Of a stretch of 13,023 nucleotides of DNA, positions 1-5,802 are shown in pieces. The stretch is taken from positions 1 to 13,023 of the forward strand of contig DHDH01000020.1 of assembly GCA_002399235.1 (NCBI GenBank), in the 5' to 3' direction. A program made the translations under genes and the position numbers. The notes beneath the pieces are model-generated. The model did no database searches. It had not been told where the DNA came from and was given only the letters and a program-made list of their open reading frames with translations. Origin of the DNA: Firmicutes bacterium UBA4881. Its GTDB lineage: Bacteria; Bacillota; DTU065. Position 1 is the stretch's first letter; the number at the start of each line of letters is the position of its first letter.

Positions 1-27
1 TTTAGTAGTTTTGCGACACCCCCATTT

Positions 28-1800
28 TTATCTATATTGACCTTGAGAAAGATCTTTCCCTATCATCTCAAAACTAAAACTTAGTCTCTTTTCTCCTTTT
101 ACCTTACTTTTTAACCAAATTCTTTGGCTAGGATAAGCCTTGTTATATTGCCAAGAAACATATCCTGGTAATATCTCCATAGTTAGTGGTTCGGATATCT
201 CTAAACGCACTAGTTTTAGCGAACCGATCTCTTTTAATATTATTGAGCCAGGTTCTATTTTCTGTGGTGTTAGGAATGGGCTTAAGGCAAAAAACCACTC
301 TACTTCCGCATTACCTAAAAAACAATCATTTATAACGAATTTTTCCTTAGTTAATTCAATCTCTCTGGTAAACTGCCAACCATCTCTGGCCATTTTACCA
401 ATTAGTTTTTTATCGATTATTTTACCTTCAGCATTAAGAGCTTCGCCATAAGCAAACGAGCTTAAATACCTTGCTTGGGGTTTTCCGTTTACCTTAATTG
501 TCGAGTGAAAGCTTTCGTCTTTCATAATCATGCGTTCATAATCGTTTTCGTTGTAGCGATAAGTTCCTGGATCTGTTAGAATTCCGCTGCCTTCTAGAAA
601 AGCTACTAAACCCAACTGATCACAATGGCTATGTGGATTATTAGATGCATTTGGTATATACAAACCAAATTCACCAGCCCGGAAAAAGACATAAGAGTTA
701 TCCTGTTCTCTTAGAACAAAATGACCTGTACGATTAAATTCAGCGGTTTCAGGTCTCGCTGGTTTACCTTCAGGTTGCTTACTTGCTTCTAAGCCCAGTA
801 ACCAATAGCTAGAAGCTGGCACTTTCTCGGCTGGTCTAACAGCAAGACCCATTCCATACCCCAAAGCAAAGAGATACTCTAGATCCCAAAAAGCTTCTGG
901 CCATTCGCGAACAAGTAGAATTTCATCGCTATTATCACCAAAAACAGGCAAAGTGCCGCTAGGCTGAGTTAATGCATCAAAATAGTACAAACTTTTTTCT
1001 ATAGCACTACTAAGCCAGAGGGGAATACTGAGGCCTGCATTTTTTAGACCCTGAGCTACTAACATCAGACTCTCCACCGAAAAACGATGGTAACTAATGC
1101 TCTGTTCAGCAAAACCGCCATCATTAAAGATGAGTAATTCAGTACTTCCTTTTAACTCTTCTAGCCAAAATTCAAGTTCGGCTTCTCTGCTATGATAAAG
1201 TCTGTGCAGTATAACAAAACTCAAAGAAAGGAGTTTATGATTATTAATTGGAGCATGGTATTCTTTTTCTAAAAGAAGCCATTGTTCATCAAGATAAGCA
1301 TCAAACTTGGTCCGCAGACTTTCGGTTAAGTTTTTTGCATCGGAGGCTATCTCCAAGAAAAAAAGCCAGTTAATCATTCTTTGGCAGATATGTGGGTGTC
1401 CTGCCCAACTAACACCTTTTTCTGCTTCTACACTTTTTAGCCAGTTTTGCATAAATTCTAAAGCAAAGTCTACATATTTTTCTTCTCCAGTAAGCTTATA
1501 GGCCTTAGCTGCCGTTGGTAAGAAATTGTGTTTCATGAATTCCCAAAGAAATTTTACATCACCTGGAGCATGCCCGGGATTAAAGTAGATCTTTTTATAA
1601 TGCTCATCTGGCCAGATCTCTTTCGTCCAGGGGTCAATTCCAGCTAAAAGTTTATCTACTTCACCTCTAAGGCCAAAGAACTCTACTTTACCTCTCCCTA
1701 AATCTCTAGCTATACTTTCAATCTCATCAACATTACCGGGAAAAGATGTGCGGATATGATTTATCGTTTTAATGTCTAATCCGTTTAGTAACTTTAACAT
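28..1800 (-). CDS. Heparinase II/III family polysaccharide lyase-like protein
   Basis: This 590-residue protein has the two-part build of the heparinase II/III family. A helical (alpha/alpha toroid) N-terminal domain spans about residues 75-320, and a beta-sandwich C-terminal domain about 350-575. Visible family motifs are NNH at 186-188, QSISYH at 233-238, GDN at 288-290, the HSHCD metal/catalytic motif at 390-394, DPGTYRY at 410-416 and HST at 432-434. The family cleaves uronate-containing polysaccharides by beta-elimination, and related proteins also occur in exopolysaccharide clusters. The substrate cannot be read here. No signal peptide is present, so it should act in the cytoplasm, perhaps on imported oligosaccharides. 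The ATG has GTGAGG seven bases upstream (1808-1813). It is the last visible gene of a minus-strand unit, 33 bases behind the YbjQ gene. No terminator is seen before the window edge. Family is confident; substrate is unknown. Confidence 0.88.
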   Translation of the reverse strand: MLKLLNGLDIKTINHIRTSFPGNVDEIESIARDLGRGKVEFFGLRGEVDKLLAGIDPWTKEIWPDEHYKKIYFNPGHAPGDVKFLWEFMKHNFLPTAAKAYKLTGEEKYVDFALEFMQNWLKSVEAEKGVSWAGHPHICQRMINWLFFLEIASDAKNLTESLRTKFDAYLDEQWLLLEKEYHAPINNHKLLSLSFVILHRLYHSREAELEFWLEELKGSTELLIFNDGGFAEQSISYHRFSVESLMLVAQGLKNAGLSIPLWLSSAIEKSLYYFDALTQPSGTLPVFGDNSDEILLVREWPEAFWDLEYLFALGYGMGLAVRPAEKVPASSYWLLGLEASKQPEGKPARPETAEFNRTGHFVLREQDNSYVFFRAGEFGLYIPNASNNPHSHCDQLGLVAFLEGSGILTDPGTYRYNENDYERMIMKDESFHSTIKVNGKPQARYLSSFAYGEALNAEGKIIDKKLIGKMARDGWQFTREIELTKEKFVINDCFLGNAEVEWFFALSPFLTPQKIEPGSIILKEIGSLKLVRLEISEPLTMEILPGYVSWQYNKAYPSQRIWLKSKVKGEKRLSFSFEMIGKDLSQGQYR

Positions 1801-1833
1801 ATATTTTCCTCACTATCGTTGGTGGTTTATTGT

Positions 1834-2154
1834 TTAGTCAATTACTACCGCCGTACCTGAAGCTGTTACCATTAACATACCATTGTTTTGGCCGAGAACT
1901 TCGTAATCAATATCAACACCAACCACAGCATTACACCCAAGCGCTTGTGCCCTTTCTTTCAACTCAGAAATTGCTATCATTCTAGCTTTACTTAATTCTT
2001 CTTCATAAGCAGCAGAGCGGCCACCAAAAAAGTCAGTGAAACTAGCCATAAAATCGCGGACAAAGTTGGCTCCTAGAATTGTCTCACCATGGATAATGCC
2101 ACGATACTCTAAAATTTTGTGTCCTTCAATATTTGGGGTTGTCGTTACAATCAT
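1834..2154 (-). CDS. YbjQ/UPF0145 family protein
   Basis: This 106-residue protein matches the YbjQ (UPF0145) family over its whole length. Characteristic stretches are GGRSAAYE at residues 44-51, the helix with repeated Ala and Glu that follows, GCNAVVGVDIDYE at 73-85, and the C-terminal TASGTAVV. Family members form small oligomers and are often labelled putative heavy-metal-binding, but no biochemical role is firmly established. No signal peptide or membrane segment is visible, so it is cytoplasmic. The ATG is preceded by GAGAGGGT with a six-base gap (2161-2168). It lies 27 bases behind the DUF2284 gene and 33 bases ahead of the heparinase gene, so the three are probably on one mRNA. Confidence 0.9.
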   Translation of the reverse strand: MIVTTTPNIEGHKILEYRGIIHGETILGANFVRDFMASFTDFFGGRSAAYEEELSKARMIAISELKERAQALGCNAVVGVDIDYEVLGQNNGMLMVTASGTAVVID

Positions 2155-2181
2155 TCAAATACCCTCTCTTTCTTAATATCC

Positions 2182-2694
2182 TTATTCGATAAAGACAGCA
2201 GAATACCAGTTCTGTTCATCTTGGTTGTCTTTTAATGTTTTTAGGGGTAAGCCTAATTGATGTACTGTTTTAAATACATCGATACCTACACTATGAAAAG
2301 CTGGTCTTGCCTTTTTAGGATTGGCACACTCTTTGCCCTGTTTACCGGCACATTCTACACATAAACAACAATCACTTAAAGAAAAAGCAAAATAACAACC
2401 TTGTAAAAAAGCCTCTCTTTCTATAGCAAAAGAAATCTCTTGGCTGAGTTTTTGTTCGTGAGTATGAATAATAATTCCCCACCTATAACGTTTAAAGATT
2501 TGTTCATACTCCCAAGGTTTTAAAGAACCTGGTCTGGAGGGACAAGTAGGACCCTTACCATAGTCTAAGCAGCCAAACATACACTTAATTAAAGTTCGCG
2601 GATCAAAAACTATGTCGGTAATTTGAAAAACTACAGCATCAACTGCTCCTAATTTCTGGGCCAGCTGTATCAGTTGTTCTTTACTATCTTTCAC
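2182..2694 (-). CDS. DUF2284 predicted metal-binding (Fe-S-like) protein
   Basis: A 170-residue cytoplasmic protein with the cysteine layout of DUF2284 (COG5423-type predicted metal-binding proteins). C38, C42 and C51 lie in the N-terminal third. A second set, C109, C110, C112, C115 and C123, is followed by a Pro-rich turn, resembling a ferredoxin-type or zinc cluster. The function is not established. Neighbourhoods of this family are often redox or metal related, which fits the YbjQ gene downstream only loosely. The start is GTG (2692-2694), chosen because AGGGGG lies seven bases upstream and no better ATG precedes it. It is the first gene of the minus-strand unit DUF2284-YbjQ-heparinase. 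Its promoter must sit in the intergenic region shared with the divergent DUF2975 gene, but I could not pick a convincing -35/-10 pair for it. Confidence 0.82.
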   Translation of the reverse strand: MKDSKEQLIQLAQKLGAVDAVVFQITDIVFDPRTLIKCMFGCLDYGKGPTCPSRPGSLKPWEYEQIFKRYRWGIIIHTHEQKLSQEISFAIEREAFLQGCYFAFSLSDCCLCVECAGKQGKECANPKKARPAFHSVGIDVFKTVHQLGLPLKTLKDNQDEQNWYSAVFIE

Positions 2695-2739
2695 TCTCTT
2701 TCCCCCTAAATTAAAACCTTTATAACTTATTCTACCATT

Positions 2740-2834
2740 TATCGCTTTTACCTTTGCTATAATGTTTAGGTTGACATTATTGTATATCGATATATTTTTA
2801 TCGTTTATCGTTATTTATTTATTGACTTTCGATA
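2740..2834. promoter_or_regulatory. Cluster of TATCG motifs, candidate operator
   Basis: TATCG occurs on the plus strand at 2740-2744, 2785-2789, 2799-2803 and 2806-2810, and as CGATA at 2788-2792 and 2830-2834. The pair at 2783-2794 forms a perfect 12-base palindrome, TATATCGATATA. The last copy lies inside the spacer of the promoter at 2822-2850. The arrangement is what an autoregulating XRE protein encoded two genes downstream would need. Because the region also holds the start of the divergent DUF2284 unit, both directions could be controlled. The motif copies are seen directly; the binding protein is inference. Confidence 0.5.
2755..2763 (+). promoter_or_regulatory. Possible extended -10 promoter element (upstream)
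   Basis: TGCTATAAT at 2755-2763 is a perfect extended -10 (TGn followed by TATAAT) on the plus strand. No good -35 lies 16-18 bases upstream. It could be a second, upstream promoter for the DUF2975-XRE pair, with a TATCG motif (2740-2744) just before it. It is weaker evidence than the promoter at 2822-2850. Confidence 0.35.
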
Positions 2835-2850
2835 TGTCACTTGTTATACT
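2822..2850 (+). promoter_or_regulatory. Sigma-A promoter of the DUF2975-XRE pair
   Basis: TTGACT (2822-2827) and TATACT (2845-2850) are separated by exactly 17 bases. Transcription would begin near 2857, giving a leader of about 40 bases before the ATG at 2897. A CGATA motif (2830-2834) lies within the spacer, where a bound repressor would block RNA polymerase. Confidence 0.75.
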
Positions 2851-2885
2851 CAAACTAGCACTAGGTAAAACTATTATTTTCAAAT

Positions 2886-2890
2886 GGAGG
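2886..2890 (+). promoter_or_regulatory. Ribosome binding site fixing the DUF2975 start
   Basis: GGAGG sits six bases before the ATG at 2897. The open frame continues upstream to an ATG at 2762, but that longer version would span the promoter and lacks a binding site, so 2897 is the start. Confidence 0.85.
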
Positions 2891-2896
2891 ATTAAG

Positions 2897-3469
2897 ATGA
2901 AATTAATTGGTACAAAATCGATTGCTGAACATCTCTCTAAACTTCTAAAGATAGCCTATGGGGTAGTATTGGTGAGCTTTTTTATTTCTCTGGTATTAGG
3001 AACAATCTCGTTGTGGCGTTCTGGTAGTCTGGGGCTAGACAATCATATATCCATAAAAACACCAGGTATTAACTTTGATTTTAGCAACTTAAGTTACAAA
3101 GCTAATACAAAATATATGAATTTTCTGTTTCTCTCTGCCGTACCCAGTTACTTAATTTCTGCCTTTATAATTAAGGAGCTTTCTCGGATCCTTGATACAT
3201 TAGTTAAAGAAGAACCTTTTGTTTACGCCAACATTGTTAGTATAAAAAAGATAGCTAAAGCATTGATCCTTGGTAGTATCCTTTATACTATCATCCATTT
3301 TATTATTGGTTTAATTATAACAAGTGTTGTCCAAACACCAGGTGTTAAATTAACTACCAACTTGTCAATCGATGGTTCAATGTTGTTTATGGGAATTCTT
3401 CTCTACTTGCTGGCTGAAGTCTTTAAACTTGGTTTAATAATTAAAGAAGAACAAGATCTAACTGTGTGA
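2897..3469 (+). CDS. DUF2975 family membrane protein
   Basis: A 190-residue protein with four predicted membrane segments, at about residues 17-38, 75-93, 121-146 and 160-182. Segments 2 and 3 are joined by the family's typical stretch ending EEPFVYANIVSIKKIAKAL (about 104-122). This matches DUF2975, a family of small integral membrane proteins that in Bacillota is regularly encoded next to a YozG-type XRE regulator, as here. Its function is unknown; the pairing suggests a membrane partner or sensor for the regulator. The gene has its own near-consensus promoter. It ends ten bases before the regulator's ATG, with the next ribosome binding site overlapping its stop codon. Confidence 0.85.
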   Translation: MKLIGTKSIAEHLSKLLKIAYGVVLVSFFISLVLGTISLWRSGSLGLDNHISIKTPGINFDFSNLSYKANTKYMNFLFLSAVPSYLISAFIIKELSRILDTLVKEEPFVYANIVSIKKIAKALILGSILYTIIHFIIGLIITSVVQTPGVKLTTNLSIDGSMLFMGILLYLLAEVFKLGLIIKEEQDLTV

Positions 3470-3471
3470 GG
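3467..3471 (+). promoter_or_regulatory. Ribosome binding site fixing the XRE start
   Basis: TGAGG overlaps the TGA stop of the DUF2975 gene and lies eight bases before ATG 3480. An in-frame TTG at 3474 is only two bases away, too close to be the start. The overlap suggests translational coupling. Confidence 0.75.
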
Positions 3472-3479
3472 TATTGACG

Positions 3480-3686
3480 ATGCCTATTATTATTAATCTT
3501 GATCGTTTATTAGTAGATAAAAAAATCACTTTAAGTGAACTTGCCGAGAAAGTTGGCATTACTTTACCTAATCTTTCTATTCTCAAAACGAATAAAGCTA
3601 AAGCTATTCGTTTTTCGACTTTAGAAGCTCTTTGCAAAGCTTTAGACTGTCAACCCGGCGATCTGCTAGAATATATTAAAGAGTAA
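3480..3686 (+). CDS. XRE-family (YozG-like) transcriptional regulator
   Basis: A 68-residue single-domain Cro/CI-type DNA-binding protein. The helix-turn-helix lies at about residues 17-38, with recognition-helix residues in ITLPNLSILKTNKAKAI. The sequence ends with RFSTLEALCKALDCQPGDLL, which is nearly diagnostic for the YozG-like group of small XRE regulators. Such proteins usually bind DNA as dimers. It follows the DUF2975 membrane gene with likely translational coupling, so the two proteins should be made together. The TATCG cluster upstream of the pair is the obvious candidate target for autoregulation, possibly also controlling the divergent DUF2284 unit. A hairpin terminator follows directly after the stop. 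Confidence 0.92.
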   Translation: MPIIINLDRLLVDKKITLSELAEKVGITLPNLSILKTNKAKAIRFSTLEALCKALDCQPGDLLEYIKE

Positions 3687-3715
3687 AGGCCTGAGGGGTA
3701 AGCCCTCAGACCTTT
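3685..3715. terminator. Shared terminator between XRE and nitroreductase genes
   Basis: AAAGG-C-CTGAGGG (3685-3697) pairs with CCCTCAG-A-CCTTT (3703-3715) around the loop GTAAG, with one C/A mismatch. The genes on each side converge on it, with stops at 3686 and 3718. T-runs are short on both strands, so efficiency may be moderate. Confidence 0.75.
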
Positions 3716-3717
3716 AA

Positions 3718-4296
3718 TTATGCCAACCACTTTACTTCATTTAAATCTGGATCTTTTCTGGGTGGAGTAATAGGATTTTCAGCGGGATAACCAATTGGTA
3801 TAATTGCTACTAAAGCATGGTTTTGAGGAACCTCTAATTTAGCTAACACTTGCTTGTTAGTAAGCACCTCTCCACCAATCCAAACCGTACCTAATCCTAA
3901 ATCATATGCAGCTAATAATATATTTTGTACAGCTGCCGAAGCTGCCATTAACGCTTCATCATCCTTTATTTTGTCGCCACAAATTTCATAAGAAACAGCA
4001 ATGTGTAAAGGAGCGCCACCAAAGTCTTTCGCATACTCAAGCATACCAGCTTTCTTCTCGGCTGGAATGTAGGGCGCCTTGGGGATATAATCCTTAGCAA
4101 ATTCATAAAAAGTCTTACAAACCAAATCTCTAAATTCTCCCCCTAGTACATAAAACTTCCAGGGCTGCGAATTACCATTAGATGGTGCTAAATTGCCTGC
4201 TTTCAAAACTTCAATTATCTTTTCTTTTTCTATCGACTGCGATTGATATTTTCTTATACTACGTCTATTGGCAATCACTTCTTTTAAATAAGACAT
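3718..4296 (-). CDS. Nitroreductase family flavoprotein
   Basis: A 192-residue protein of the FMN-dependent nitroreductase superfamily. The FMN-binding RRSIRKY lies at residues 11-17, APSNGNSQPWKF at 37-48, a central helix with ASAAVQNILLAAYDLGLGTVWIG at about 119-141, and a basic stretch PPRKDP near the C-terminus. These enzymes reduce nitro compounds, quinones or other acceptors with NAD(P)H, usually as cytoplasmic homodimers. The physiological substrate cannot be told from sequence. I chose ATG 4296, because AAGGAGG (4305-4311) is eight bases away; an in-frame TTG directly before it (4299) would be five bases away and is possible. The gene stands alone between a shared terminator and a divergent solute-binding gene. 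Confidence 0.9.
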   Translation of the reverse strand: MSYLKEVIANRRSIRKYQSQSIEKEKIIEVLKAGNLAPSNGNSQPWKFYVLGGEFRDLVCKTFYEFAKDYIPKAPYIPAEKKAGMLEYAKDFGGAPLHIAVSYEICGDKIKDDEALMAASAAVQNILLAAYDLGLGTVWIGGEVLTNKQVLAKLEVPQNHALVAIIPIGYPAENPITPPRKDPDLNEVKWLA

Positions 4297-4304
4297 CAAT
4301 TTTA

Positions 4305-4311
4305 CCTCCTT
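4305..4311 (-). promoter_or_regulatory. Ribosome binding site of the nitroreductase gene
   Basis: A perfect AAGGAGG on the minus strand, eight bases from ATG 4296 and five from the alternative TTG 4299. It is flanked upstream by the inverted repeat AAGTAG (4312-4317) / CTACTT (4327-4332). Confidence 0.8.
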
Positions 4312-4364
4312 AAGTAGTTATAATCCCTACTTCATTTTTTGAGTCCGTTTTCCTCCAGTGAATG

Positions 4365-4439
4365 GAGTAATTCTCGATGTTAAATTTTTATGAAGGATTG
4401 GCCAAGTCCTTGCAGAAGAATCATCTAGAGTAATTATCG
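4365..4439 (+). repeat. 12-base direct repeats upstream of the solute-binding gene
   Basis: GAGTAATTCTCG at 4365-4376 and GAGTAATTATCG at 4428-4439 differ by one base and start 63 bases apart, close to six helical turns. The second copy is followed by a small inverted repeat, CGGAA-CTAA-TTCCG (4438-4451). They lie in the 192-base region between the divergent nitroreductase and sugar-binding-protein genes, and may be regulator sites. I saw no convincing -35/-10 pair in this stretch for either gene. Confidence 0.4.
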
Positions 4440-4475
4440 GAACTAATTCCGTTAGTGTTTTGCTCAAATCTATTT

Positions 4476-4482
4476 GGGGGTG
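4476..4482 (+). promoter_or_regulatory. Ribosome binding site fixing the TTG start of the solute-binding gene
   Basis: GGGGGTG lies six bases before TTG 4489. Starting there gives a clean signal peptide beginning MKRRGW. An earlier TTG (4474) and a GTG (4480) in frame overlap or abut the site and are less likely. Confidence 0.7.
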
Positions 4483-4488
4483 TTTCAT

Positions 4489-5769
4489 TTGAAACGTAGG
4501 GGATGGTTAGTTTTCGTCTTGCTGATGCTATTAAGTAGCTTCATGCAAGCTAGCACACTAAAATTGTGGTATGTTGGCTGGACCAATGAGATGAAGGCTG
4601 TTGCTCAAAACATAATCGATTCGCAATTCACTGCCAAAACAGGGATTAAGGTCGATATAGAAGTCTTTTCTTGGTCTGATTACTACAACAAATATCTTCT
4701 CTCTTTAGCTAGTCGCGATACTCCAGATCTTTTTACTTTAGGAACTGAGACAGTAGACTTTGGTCTTAGAGGCGGTCTAGTCGATCTAGCTAAATTCAAA
4801 CCGACCGAATTTGCTCAGATGGAAAAACAAGTCTTCGGTTCGCTTATGGGGCCTTTCTCTTTTAGAAATACTAGATTCGGTATGCCAGTCTCCATCGGTG
4901 CTATGGTAGCTGCTTATCGCCTTGATATTCTAAGAGATATGGGCATGGAAATTCCTAGTGAATGGGAAGATATTAAAAAGTGGCAACCAAAGGCTTTAGC
5001 AAAACAACACACTTTTGGTTTACACTATGGTTCTGTTCAATATGATAGCCACTGGGGTGCTTACACCTTAATCACTCAAAATGGTGGTCAATTCTTTAAC
5101 CCAGATGGTTTTTCTAGTGCTCTTGATAAACCTGGATCTATTAAAGGCTTCCAAGAATACATTAGCCTTTTTAAAGATCATAAACTACCCCAAGCTGGTG
5201 TTGGCATACCAACGTTCGTTGCAGGTGAATGGGTAATGATGACAGATGGAATTTGGCTTTATCCAAACTTATTAAAAAATGCACCACAATTAAAAGGTAA
5301 GTGGGTACTTGACCTAATGCCAGGTACTAAGCAAGCAGATGGTTCAATTCATCATGGTTCTTTTGCTGGTAGTACTGTTATTGGTATATCTTCCCACTCT
5401 AAAAACAAAGAAGATGCTTGGCAATTTATGAAGTGGTTCACTTCCACAGAAGCCCAAGCTAGCATAGCTAATGGTATTATTGAGCGTATCCCTGGCAGTC
5501 TCTGGTTACCAGCAAATAAAAACGCCTTAAATAAGGTTAATATCGATCCTGATACGAGAAAAGCCTATTATGGCCAATTAGAACACTCCGAACCTGCTCC
5601 TTATGCAGCTAACGTTGCTGTATTGTATCGTTATGTTAAGTTTGCAGTTGATAAGAGTATCTTAAACAACATGGATCCTAAAACTGCAATTTTGGAAGCT
5701 GCTAAAGAAATGAACGATGAGATGTCTAGAAGAAAGAAAGAATATTCTCGCTTGTTAGAGAGATTATAA
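4489..5769 (+). CDS. Extracellular sugar-type solute-binding protein (family 1), orphan
   Basis: A 426-residue family 1 ABC solute-binding protein, the class that delivers sugars or oligosaccharides to importers. A signal peptide occupies about residues 1-21: MKRR, then a hydrophobic core, then FMQA/S. The mature part begins TLKLWYVGW and has the family's early stretch (TGIKVDIEVFSWSDYYNKYL, then DTPDLFTLG at about 77-85). Later come the helical GEWVMMTDGIWLYPN and the C-terminal KEDAWQFMKWFTSTEAQ (about 307-323). There is no lipobox cysteine, so it should be a free periplasmic or secreted protein, unlike typical monoderm Bacillota binding proteins. No permease or ATPase gene adjoins it. It is followed at once by a strong terminator and a convergent gene, so it is an orphan whose partners lie elsewhere. 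The substrate is unknown. Confidence 0.87.
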   Translation: MKRRGWLVFVLLMLLSSFMQASTLKLWYVGWTNEMKAVAQNIIDSQFTAKTGIKVDIEVFSWSDYYNKYLLSLASRDTPDLFTLGTETVDFGLRGGLVDLAKFKPTEFAQMEKQVFGSLMGPFSFRNTRFGMPVSIGAMVAAYRLDILRDMGMEIPSEWEDIKKWQPKALAKQHTFGLHYGSVQYDSHWGAYTLITQNGGQFFNPDGFSSALDKPGSIKGFQEYISLFKDHKLPQAGVGIPTFVAGEWVMMTDGIWLYPNLLKNAPQLKGKWVLDLMPGTKQADGSIHHGSFAGSTVIGISSHSKNKEDAWQFMKWFTSTEAQASIANGIIERIPGSLWLPANKNALNKVNIDPDTRKAYYGQLEHSEPAPYAANVAVLYRYVKFAVDKSILNNMDPKTAILEAAKEMNDEMSRRKKEYSRLLERL

Positions 5770-5772
5770 CGC

Positions 5773-5802
5773 AAAAAGCTGGCTACAAAGCCAGCTTTTT
5801 TT
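5773..5802. terminator. Strong bidirectional terminator
   Basis: AAAAAGCTGGCT (5773-5784) pairs perfectly with AGCCAGCTTTTT (5789-5800) around the loop ACAA. A run of seven T follows on the plus strand and five T on the minus strand. It ends the solute-binding gene (stop 5769) and the convergent carboxypeptidase gene (stop 5801-5803). Confidence 0.95.

Noticed and set aside
140..451. Plus-strand open frame opposite the heparinase gene
   Set aside because: It is antisense to a full-length, well-matched gene, has no ribosome site and shows no recognisable protein features.
2771..2776. TTGACA as a -35 box
   Set aside because: The consensus hexamer is perfect, but no -10-like sequence lies 16-18 bases downstream. 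The nearest TATATT is only 14 bases away.
2762..2896. Longer N-terminus for the DUF2975 protein starting at ATG 2762
   Set aside because: The extension would span the promoter at 2822-2850 and the TATCG cluster. It has no ribosome site, whereas GGAGG precedes ATG 2897.
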